DNA of 37,516 nucleotides from Reticulitermes lucifugus (taxonomy: Eukaryota > Arthropoda > Insecta > Blattodea > Rhinotermitidae), in contig JAKCWW010003782.1 of NCBI GenBank assembly GCA_026260175.1, positions 7,997 through 45,512 of the forward strand. Direction: 5' to 3'. Numbering within the stretch: the first letter of the stretch is position 1; the number at the start of each line of letters is the position of its first letter. The position numbers and the translations under genes were made by a program. Of this stretch, positions 10,101 to 22,100 are shown piece by piece. The notes beneath the pieces are model-generated. The model was given only the letters and a program-made list of their open reading frames with translations, was not told the DNA's origin and did not search any database.

Positions 10101-13100
10101 ATAAATTGTTTTCACATTTTATATTTTGTCTGCCAGCCTGAAGACTGATTTATGTAAAAAGTGAGTGATCATGTTGAGAGAACAATTCGTGTAAATGATG
10201 AAATAGTTAACACTGAAAGTTTTTGTTTGGTCCTCGATATATTATAACAATTCATTGCATTCACAGGTTTCCTTTAAGTAATCCAAAACTCTGTAAGCAG
10301 TGGGTTCATGCCATTTGTCATCCAGGTTTTAAGCCCTCAGCACATCATTTGCTGTGCTCTGATCATTTTGAAAAGAATTGTTTTCTACCAGGATATGTTA
10401 ATCGACGGCAGTTAAAAAAAAATGCAGTACCTACCTTGTATCGTTGTACTGAAAAGGTGAGTTTAAAACTTTAAAGCCTGTCATGTAGTATATGTTACAC
10501 AGAGTGTTTGTTTAGTCACTGCACTGAGCATGACACCTTTATCGCATAGAAAACTGCTGCTGTGACATTTCCATGACAGATGTGATGCTCAGGACAGTAA
10601 TAAAAGAGACACACTGTACCTTTCCAGATGTTGAGTTGTATTTGTTCTTGGATATATGAAGTGAATATTATGCATTTATATTTAAATTAAAAGGTTTTTA
10701 CAGAAATATTGTGATGCTTTTGTATTAGGGGTTTTACCTGCTGCCTTTTTAAAAAGTAAAAGTTGGTGTAAACAAGCATGTTTTCATCAGACATTAGTTA
10801 GTTAGTTAGTCCCCATGTCGCTCCAATCACGGAGCATTGGGGGCCTCCATTCGGAGGTTCCTATGGTCATGTGCGTTGATGTAGCGGGTGACNNNNNNNN
10901 NNNNNNNNNNNNNNNNNNNNNNNNNNNNNNNNNNNNNNNNNNNNNNNNNNNNNNNNNNNNNNNNNNNNNNNNNNNNNNNNNNNNNNNNNNNNNNNNNNNN
11001 NNNNNNNNNNNNNNNNNNNNNNNNNNNNNNNNNNNNNNNNNNNNNNNNNNNNNNNNNNNNNNNNNNNNNNNNNNNNNNNAGGAAGTGGTGCTCCGGATTT
11101 TTATCACCCTTAAAAATCCATCGCCCTCGGTCGGGATCGAACTCGCGAACCTTGGGCCCAGTGGCGAGCACGCTGACCACTAGTCCACCAAGGTCGACTT
11201 CATCAGACATAACCCTTTATTATTCTTTTAAACACTGCATGTTTCAATTAGAAGCTGATCATCATCAGGTGTTTCAATACAGAAGCCTTAAGAACAAGGT
11301 AAAAATGTAAATAACTTTGCAAGATCTCACGAATGATGTAAAAATGTATTACAATCAACTTGTAATTCTTGGTGGTGTGTGGGGTAGATACAAACAGCGT
11401 GGTGTTTTTATTGACAAAACCTTTCTGCGATATAGTTTTTAATTAAAATAGTTAAAGTCAAATTAAGCCGATCCCAGTGGCCGTGCGGTCTAATACGTAG
11501 GTCTGCAGCCACTCGCTTACTAGGATTGTGGGTTCGAATCCCACCGGGGGCATGGATGTCTGTCTCTTGTNNNTGTTGTGTGTTGTCAGGTAGAGGTCTC
11601 TGCGACGAGCTGGTCCCTCATCCAGAGGAGTCCTACCGAATGTGGTTTGTCTAAACCGTGTGATCGTGAAGCCTTGAAAACTGAGGCGGCCCATCACTTC
11701 TACCCTTCCCTCTGTCTGCCCTTTAATAACATGTTTTAGAAGGCAGTCCTATGCAAGCTGTGACAAATCCAATTAGCCTTTCTTCCTTTTATTGTATGTA
11801 AGATATTCCTCTCCTCTTTGACTTCTTTAATTACTTCTTTATTTCTCACACGATCGGTCCAACTGATCTTCTCTATCCTGTTCCAGCACCACATTTCAAA
11901 ACTTCCCAGGTATTTCTGATCTACTTTTCGAAGTGTCCACGTTTTCAGTACCATTTATGTATGCCACATTAATTTAGTGCAAGATAATTAAGATCAAAGA
12001 TGGGAGAAATTGGTGTGTGTCTATAACAGGTGGACTTCAAGAGTAGAGTAATGCAAATTCTTAAGGAACACATAGGAAAAATGTGTATGCTGTACTGAGG
12101 TACAGTTGTCAAGTCTTCTTATATCCTTGTTGGATATTTGTGATATCAGTAATAAACTTAAATTTACACATACTCTAATGTTGTAATATTGCTATGAAAG
12201 TCGTATATTAAAAAGACTTCTTACACTCTACCTAGCAGACTGTTGTGATATTTCTCTATATACAATTACAGTGATGGTCAGAGTTTTCGAAATTCATGCT
12301 GTTATGTTGTTTGTAGAAATCACAGCAGCAGTCACCAAGCCCAGTAGAACAGGAACCAGGGGTATTATCCAACCATAGAAAAGATAATGTGCCATCAGAC
12401 TGTGATGAAGGTATGTCAACAAAATGTAACCCTTTAGTGTGTCTGCATTATATCTCACTCTTTATTTTCCTGTCAGGCATCAAGTCGTGGCATTTTACAG
12501 CTTTATGTCATCTTTTCAATAGTCTTTGTAAACATCTCTTTCCCCTGGGCTTGTATTCCACAATTTGTTTGGCATTCTTTTGTTTCCATTCTTCTTACAT
12601 GTTGTTTGCAGTTCAGTAATTTTGTATAGATATCACAAATGACTGAATTTTTAACTTGTCTAAAATGTTGAGGAAGGAGATGGAGGAGAAGAAGATAAGA
12701 CAGAGGTAAATGTAAACACCCTATAACCTGCCATGAAGGCAACGGAGGGGAAGTTGGGGTATAGCTCTAAAAATAAAGATCACCCTGTGACATGCCATGA
12801 AGGCCCAGAGGGGGAGTAGAGGTATTAGCTGTACTCTTTCTTTAACATCGGAGCTAGATGGGGGTGGGCATTCAGTGGCACGGCCCAGCCGCTTGACCCT
12901 GGGAAAAGAAAGATATAGCACTTCTCTTTCTTTAACCTTGATGCTAGACAAAAGAAAAATATTTTGAAAATGTTCTACAAGCCTGTTGCAGTTCTCTGTA
13001 AAATTAAATAAATATCAAATTTAAATAAGGTAAGGCACTGAAGTGCTTCAGCTGTCTCTCTCTGCTATACAAATCCAAGAGTCAAAATAGTGATAAGCCA

Positions 13101-16100
13101 CATTCACATTGGTCAGATTACTGGAAATGAAAGTATGCTTTCTGTGTCCAATGTTAATGCTTACAGAAGCTGCAGGTTTATTGGATGATCAGTTTGATTC
13201 TGGAAGCAAAGTGGAGGAACCAGTAAAAATGCGCACCGAGTTCTTTTGTCGTGTTTGTGCGTGTACAAGTGAGGAACTGGTCCCAGTGTTTGGGGAGCAA
13301 GGTTTGGAATTGCAGCTCCTCGAGAAGATTCACATACATCTTCCTATAATGGTGATGACTTGTACAAATTTTATTTTGCTGTTTTTATGGCTAACTGCTG
13401 TTGCATGTTAAAAGGTTCATAATAGCAACTGCTTGTAAAGATTTGCATAGTTCTGCCTATTGTGGTGAAAACTTACACTGATTTTGCTTTGCTGTTGTTG
13501 TGGCTGGCTGTCTTGTGGTACAACCATGAAAAACTTCTTTCAACTATTTGTGTTTGCTGTAATTGTTTTTGTATTTCCTCTCATTTCATAAATGTACTTT
13601 ATTTAAATGTCTAGTATATAATGCATGTATCACATAAAACTCACAACAACAACAACAACTATTACTACTACTACTACTACTATTACGTCCAGAAATTGGC
13701 CATTTTAAATATGTCATGAATGACATCTTCAGTAACTTGAACAAATTGTTTTAAAGCCGATAAACTTGTAGTAATGTTGGCAAAATAAATGTTATGAAAT
13801 TTTGTACTAACAACAACACTTGTGTTGATCTAAATATAGCACATGGGAATAAAACAATTGAGAAAGTAGGAATAACTAAATTTGTTGGTCTACTACTTGG
13901 CTATAACTTAAAAATGGAAAACACCTGGAATATATTATCCTTGAACTAAATTCTATATGATGTGCAATGGGGACAATCACACCACTTATAAAAATAGAAA
14001 GTCGAAAATTTATTCCGTTCCATTATGTCGTGCAGAATAATCCTCTGATGAAATTTGGCAGACACCAAGAATATATTTTACATCCAAATGAAAACTATTA
14101 GAATAATCATAGGTGCTAGAAGTAAAGTTGGAAATTACTGGAGAAGTTTAATATTTTTGTGCTTGCCAGCAAATTATTTCTGTATTAATATTTGTTTTGT
14201 ACGACATGGAGAAATCCTGACTAATCCAGAAAGCATGACATGAGCACAAGATACTGATATGTGTATGTGCTGAACACTCACCTCAGTGGGTATCAAAAAG
14301 GAGTGTGTCATGCACGAATCAAGTTATTCAGTAACCTTCCAACAACCATCAGGAGTTTATATCACAACATAACAGTGTTTAAACCAGCATTTAAAGAGTA
14401 TCTGTTTTATCTTAGCCCTACTGTGTACCAGAATTTACATCAAATGAAAGTTTCCTAATTGCCCTAAAATGTGCCAGATAAAGGGGCAGTGGTTCAATGA
14501 AAAATTTTCCTTTTGCTCTAACACTGTAAATAGATAGTTACTATGCTTTCATTCATGTATATTTTATGGATGTTTTAAGATAGTAAATAGATGATTGTTA
14601 TGCATGTATCTTTGTATTTGAAACAGGTATTGGACTTGTATCAGGACATTGTCTACATTTTTAGCTTAGTCATATGACGGATCTGTAGAATGATATAAAT
14701 TCTGTTCTGCATTCTCTTCTGTCCGCCACCAGTACCACTATTATCTTGCACATGTTCATTGCACTTCAGCCAGATGTTAGAAACTTTGTTTTACTGTGGA
14801 AACACTGTAGGGATTTTTTCCTTCTCCCCTGTGTCATTTCTTCTTTTCTCCTCCTCCATTGCCATTGCCAGCATCATTGTCACTGTGGTGCTTTGGCCCA
14901 TATTTGGGTCATGCCCTTCCCAGTTGCTGGGATTTCAAAACAGTGAAGTTTTACAATGTGAGACTGATGCCATTCCCTTGCTGGAACATAATACATTGAT
15001 TAACAATTGACCTTTTGCACTGACAGTTTCAGAATAGAAACAAGTGAATAGTTTACTATTTCTTTTTTCCATTTCCCTCGAGTGATGCACTTCATACCCT
15101 TTGTTCAATTCAGGTCACCCCAGAAGATATGTTGCCGGTGGCCCTGTGTACGTCTTGTGTTTATAAACTTGAGATGTGCCATGAATTTGTTCATGGATGC
15201 TTGGATGCAGATATAAAGTTGAGAACAATCCTTGGCTTACAAGTGGATCACAAAGTAAGTGCATACAGCAAGATACAGTTATATTTTGATTTAATGTTAT
15301 ATAATAACACAAATAATCTAACTTAAGATTGTATCTAATCCAGTGTATTGTGCAGTAAGGTACAGTAATTTAATAATATGGTCAGTTGTTTATCAGAATA
15401 CCTACTTCAAATACAGCCATTCTTATTCCTATAATTTACTTGCTCCTTGGTTCTTCAGTCATCGGAGAATGTTGGCCACGTTTATATCGCTCGTGAAACA
15501 GCAATGTGCCGTAACCCACACAATTCATCAAACAGATTCCCGCATCGCTAGGCAGTTGGGTTACAAACACACCTTGTGTCAAAATGTTGTGTCCACAAAA
15601 GATTTGCTTTTCCTTATATTTTTGTCAAAACATAAATTGCTTAAGTGTTGGTCTATTAATGAACTGTCAAGTTTGTTCTGTCTCCTGTAAAGTTATATGT
15701 CGGTGGGTTACAACAAATTCCTGCTTTATGAGCGATATGTGAATTTGTTTTACTTCAACTCTCACAGATCATTTTGTGCTTTTATTTTTCTTTTAATTAC
15801 AGATATACAGCGATGAGGACACAACAGATACTGAACCTTCCACAGAGAAGGAACGAGAACAAGAACACTATTCAAAGATGTATGAAGATTCTGCAGATCA
15901 GGCATTTGAAAATCATACACGAGTTATAATAAACTCAGAAGGGGCTAATGGTAAATTTGTTTGCAAAGAATATCCGAAAATTCCATCAGTATTAGCCAGA
16001 CAGAATACTGAGGTACATGTGAAAGGTTTGGATAACATAAAGTATGAGGCTCCTGACTTTGATCATTACTCTGGTGATAAACTTGATTGTACAGAATATA

Positions 16101-19100
16101 CAAACATCCAAACAGAACAGAATACTGAGGCGGATGCAGAAAATGTGAATGAGACAGAATGTGAGGCTGATACAGAAAATGTGAATGAGACAGAATGTGA
16201 GGCTGTTAACTTCAGTCAACAGTATGATCTGCAGAATGCTGAAGTGCAAGAAGACTCATATGATATGCAAATTCATGATCACATGAAACATTCAGAACCT
16301 TCAGCAGCCTCCATGGATCTGAGAAGTGGTAGAGCTGTAAAGAAGGTGACATTGGTATGTACACACACACTGCAAATTAACCAATTCTTGTTACACATAA
16401 AGAGGCTGTAAATGTCCTTGAATTCTTCCCCCCAAAGTGCAGCTGTCTCTTTTTTTTCATTGGAAGTAATGCATTTTATGTCATGAGAAGGAAGCTGCTT
16501 AATCTTGGAGCAGTAACTGACAATTTTCAAACTGCTGAGACATCTGAATTGGCAACTGTCAGTTTTCGTCAGTTGAGATTGTTGAATTGTATGCACTGGG
16601 GGAAGGTTGCCCTTTTCTGCCATGCAGCAACTTACATTCCTGTTCGTAGTGTTAATATTATAGAAACAGTTAACAGCTGCTCATCTTAATGTTAAAAAAC
16701 TGTCTTTAGCAAATGCTGTGGCAATATAGTAAGTCCCTGTCTGAGCGTGGGTTCAGGTTGTCTGGATGTGTAGACATACGGATACACAAGCATTTTTTTT
16801 AATTATTTAAACAATTTAGGTCCTTTAACTTATACAGCATTCCTGTACAGTGTTTATACAGTATATTATATTTATGTCATACTTTGTGTTTATGTTGAAA
16901 TTGCTTTCCGTACAATTTTTGTCATTTCACACTGCATCTTTTAGGTTTAACTAGCCATTGAAATGAACGTATATGTCAGAAGTATATCATATTTAAGCAT
17001 TGTTTGGCTTATATGGTTTTGAACTTACATAGAAACCTTCATAATGAATTAAGCATGTAACTTGGTGACTTACTGTACATAAATTTCTGTAGTCAAATTT
17101 TTCTACTAAGAAAAGCAGTATAATTTTTGAGAAATAGAGATTGCAGAAAGTAGAGTTACTGACTGGAATTTGCAGTTGACCTTAACATGGTTTGTGCTGG
17201 GGAAAGTGGACCGTCCTTTGCTTGTGACCAGTAACCGATGTATTCCAGTTAAAATACATTGGTCTGAAGTGCAGTCGTGTTTTGTGTGTGTAAGATAATA
17301 CAAGTATTTTCTGTAGTGTCCTCTGCTGTTAAAGCTGTGCATAAATTGGACTTTACGCTTGTTATAAACAAAACCCCCTAACAAATGTTGACCAGTATTT
17401 GTTAAAAAAAAACTGTCATGTGGTAATAGAGACTCATGTTTTTGACACAATCTCTCCGTTTTCCTCCGACCATGATTGCTGATGTAATGGAGTCTACCTA
17501 CACTATACAAATCAACTGCATTCTCTTGAGTAAAGGACTTCAGTGTAGGTTTTGTGAAGTTTACAAGTATTTGACAAATGTAGAATATATGATCAATAGT
17601 TGATCTCTTACATCAAAATATATGCTGATCGTCTCCGGTAATTTTGTCTACATATGGAGTTGGCCTTGACAGAAGAATGGTGGATAAAAGTTTGTATGTA
17701 ATTGATAATAGTGATATGCCTGAATAATTACTACAGTCTGTTTAATCACCCTGTTATACCTAGGTATGATGATTGACACCTTCCACTGTTGAACCAATTC
17801 TTCCTCATTTTGAGTAAAATTAATAAATTAATGTATCTCAGAATGTACTGCCCCCTGCTTGAATCAGCTCTGCTGGAATTTGATCAGTACCTGGTGATTT
17901 ATATGTTTGCAGCTTTTCAATAGCCATCTGAACCTCAAATGCTTTGTGCTCAGGCACTAGAGGCTCAGTTGTATGTATTTCAGTCTGCTTAACATCATTA
18001 ACCCCATGTCTTCCACTCTTCTTTGTAAAAATGTAAAGTTTAAAATAGATAAAACTGTAATTTTTTTTCTTTTATATGGGCTTTTTTTAGTTTGTTGTGG
18101 CAGTGACTGAAGATCATGTCCTCTGCGATGTAAAGCTTTGTAGTTTGGTAGGCAGGTATCAACATTTTGAAGGGACATATTGCCTCCCTCTTCAAGTTGG
18201 CAGCACATTCCCCAGAATCTCAGGTACCTACCTCCCACACTGCATGATAGCATCACATCCCAGAAGATAGCAGTCTTTGTAGTTTGAGAGGATGGCAGGC
18301 TGCTGCTGATGAGGACATGTTGACTTATGGCGCATTACGGAACAGGAAGCTGGAGAATTTGCATGCTGATGTTCAAAATTATACTCATCACCAAACAATA
18401 ATATGTGGATCAAATCAAGGAGAATGGGGTGTGTCAGAAATGGAGCATGTGTGGGAGATTTGGGAAAAGCATACAGAATTTTGGTCTGAAAATGTGCAGG
18501 GAAATGATCATTAACAAGACATAGGCATAGATGGATAATAAAATTTTTCTCTAAGAAATTTCACATTATATTCACCGTGCATTCTGTGTTATATAATAGC
18601 TTTTATTTTAACCAACATATGCACTACACCTTGTCGTCATATACACCCCTACATATGTTTCGACTACTTATTAGTCATCATCAGGGGGATCAAAGTATAT
18701 AAACACAGACTACACATCCAGTAAAATAGTTGGTTCACATTCAATGTTAAAATAAGATGAACTATGTTCACTATAAAAATATGTAGCATTTTTGCTTCAT
18801 TGGTTAAAATATACAGAAGTATGTGTGAGGGTATGTAGTAGATTATTATGGCACAAGGTAGACGCCCATCGCGTGTTCATAAACATGGTTATGAGACTTC
18901 AGGGTTAGTAGAAGATGAATTTCTTTGACAAGCTGTCAGCTTCATGAGAAGGACTGTCTTTACTTAAATGTTTTCCCTTTATGTTCCAGAACACGAAGAA
19001 ACCGAAATACAAAGTTGTCATTGTGAAAATGAAAGATGCAGTGAACATGACACACACTGCGAAATTCAAAAAGGCTTTAGATCTTGTGATGAATGCAAAG

Positions 19101-22100
19101 GAGGAGGAGTTAGCTTCCAACAAGTAAGTTGAAGTTTTATGTTTTACCTATGCAAGGGTACAGGGGCTCTTTCACTGTCACTGTACCAGATTTAAAAAAT
19201 GGGAACATAGTTGTGCGTTAGAAATCAGCAGTGTGATATGAGAACCAGTGCTGCTTTGCCATAGCTGACATCTGACATAGAGAAGCAACATGACTGACAA
19301 TGCAAAATTTTAGGTTCTCACAGCAGTGACCATGAAGAATCTCCTTTGGAGTGTGATGCCATATTGTGGATTAGTCATGCATCAATATTCTTGAGGCACT
19401 TGCTGCCTGCGTCTTCAGGGTGGAAGAGGCACTCTTCTACGTTGAAGATTTCCTAATTATTAACACATTATTTGCTTCACAGGAAATAAACATTTGAATA
19501 TCAACATGCAACTAATTCAGAATTGCCTAGACCTGAATACAGTGCAGAACTTCCTGCTGCTGTGTTGAAGTCGTCTTTATTGCAGCCGTCTGTACTTTCC
19601 GCAGGACGCACAAAGTTTGATGAAGTCAAACAGCAGAGCTCTACAAGTATACGTGCAGATCATACCTATACCCATACACAGCAGTCTCTGTATTCTTGCA
19701 GGCAGTGTGGAAAAACTGTTACCAGTAAAGACAACCTTATCTCACAGCAAGTAACTGCCCATTGTAATAAAATATTTCAGTGTGAACAGTGTAGTGCTGT
19801 TCATTACTCCAAGGACATCATTTGTGAAACTAAGAACATAATAGAATTGTCACACAAGGCATTCATGCTAAGGACGGTTTACTATTGCAGTCTTCTGTCT
19901 GTGTGGAAGAATTTAGTCATTTTTAAATAATGATGAAATTACTGTTGGTAGAATCAAAAGCATGGACTGATGGGTAGTAAAAGGGAGTTTGGGACATACA
20001 ACCCAGATACATTAGAGAAGAATCCCAGTGAAATTTTATCAATACTAGAGAGACAGCAGTTCTGCGTACAGAAATATTGTAAAACAAACTGAAGAGCAGG
20101 AAGATAGAGAGGAAATCAGAGCAGTAAATGTTTATTTAGAGCAAGAAAGAGTAGCTCAGATTAGAGGTCGAAGTACAAGTGATACTAAATTTTGTTTAAA
20201 ATTGTCAAAGGAATTTGAAAACATTGATGAGAATTATAAATCCAAAATTTTAGAAACCATTAATAGGATTATTGAAAAGAGTGGTGATCATCACAAAATA
20301 CAAATACATCTGGAAGTTTGGGAATCAAGATAGAAAAGAACCGGGAGGGACCTAACATGGCCAAGTCGGTAGTGAAACTTGAGAAGAAAGTAAAGAAATG
20401 TGGAACTTGGAAACGTAATTATTGTAATCGTGTTTCCACTTTACGGAAGAAGTATCATGAACATCACCAAACATGCCTTCAAGTAAAATTGTCCTGTTTC
20501 TTTGTGATAGGCAGTTTCTGTCTCAGAAAAATCTTGATTGTCGCACTGATGAAGAATGTTTCATTTGTGAGTGTTGTGAAAAAAGTTTTTGTATCTGGCA
20601 TTTGCTTCAAGACAGTCTGTCTGTTCACAGTAAAGCTGGACATTTATTTCAGTGTGACAGATGTGGGAGAGAATTTGTATCAAAAGCAAGCTATGATAGT
20701 CATTGCTGTAGCCACAACAAAGCATTGTACCTCTGTGATGTATGTGGGAAGTGCATGAAGTACTTTACAAACCTGTGAGTACACAAATTGCCTCATATTG
20801 ATCCTGAAAATATTCCCCAGCATTCTTGTGTAATATGTGGAAAAACATACGAACTTGTATGTTCACCCACTTAGTTCTACGAAGAATATTCCTCAAGAGT
20901 TCATTGCACAGTATACCAACATAATTTAAACACTCATTTTTATTACCAAATTCAGAAAAATGTACGCCCATGTTTTTCATGTGTTTTGTTCTTATGTTTG
21001 GAAAGAAAAATTTTATCAGAAAAATTTGGAACATACAGCAGCAGGTACAAAATCAAAAGCAAGTATGGTGTCATTGCTGTGTGTTGTAATTTTCAGTTTG
21101 TAAGACACTGTGCTAGAGAAACATTGTGAGAGTGACAGGAAGGTTGAGTTACTGGGGATGCGAAGAGTTTAAGGAACAAATAAACTTTATTTTGTTATGA
21201 CATAACTTCATACAGGGAATACTCATTTCCTTGGAGAAAGTATTTTTTCTGTAGATAAGTGAAGTGGGAATTCTTTTCAAATAGATCAATTTATTTTCTC
21301 CTCTTCCTCCTCCTGATGTGTGGTATTAATATCTGCAAGTATAACGAGCCATTTTTATAAATCATCATGTAACTCACCCAATTTTTTTTTTATTTTGTGT
21401 TGATATGTGTGTTGTGCTTTTTTTTTTTTTTAAGTGTGTGTGAACCACGAAGTTCTGGACTTTGATCCAGGAAGGAGACTGTAAATAACTGATGCTCTCT
21501 GTACCTCACAGTAAGGCTGAAGTATTGTCGTCGTTTTTGTTAAGGCCTTCATGTGGTCAATTTTGTTTCTTATATATATCCTGAACTGCTCAAGTTTGAA
21601 CATGTCTGTGGTTACATTTATACTAGAAAAAAACAAACATACTGAGAAAATTCAGTTGTAACAGGAAACAGCAGGAACCTCCCATCCAACAATGCAGTGT
21701 CACATCCCAGAAGACTGGATTCTTCATTTACACTGCTGTGGAAACCTCAAAACTTAGATGAATGTACCATTAGTGGAAAGCTTCTGAAATTATTGTAGAT
21801 GTTGATGTCTGTCAGAACAAATAGTTTAAGAATAATACAGAATGTAAGAGTTCCATGTCCATTACTGTACTCGGTATTGCCTAGTGATAAGGGTGGCATC
21901 TGATGGGTCATGAACAGTGTACCTGAATATGGAGACAGAGCTAGCCTCTAGGCATATCTTTACTTATTTTATCGACACAGTGGACAGTGTACCCAGAGAA
22001 AATAATCTAGTAACCATCATAACTCTCTTAATATATTCACATTTTCCTTTCATCCATAGTTCCTTTTCTGCCTATGCACATTTACTTTTTCAGGAAATCT

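Larger units (their letters stand above)
16355..18989 (+). other. Intron 6 of the THAP-ZAD gene
   Basis: About 16360-18100 is AT-rich with no convincing gene. Two small minus-strand ORFs (17106-17510, 17957-18256) show no domain. A foldback MITE lies at 18105-18275 and a hammerhead-bearing repeat at about 18575-18840. Confidence 0.6.

Noticed and set aside
10802-11310. Four ORFs of 101-140 codons
   Set aside because: They owe their length to the 187-base N run.
11467-11540. A functional tRNA gene
   Set aside because: A and B boxes are present, but there is no cloverleaf with matching acceptor stems, and the sequence continues into a SINE body shared with 25765-26027.
13109-13166. ATG at 13109 as the start of a separate ZAD gene
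   Set aside because: The sequence before 13167 (MVRLLEMKVCFLCPMLMLT) reads through a polypyrimidine/AG acceptor; phase matching with exon 3 and the absence of a promoter-like region favour an internal exon.
15343-15690. 115-codon plus-strand ORF between exons 5 and 6
   Set aside because: It spans an inverted-repeat element inside an intron, has no domain, and its phase does not connect to either exon.
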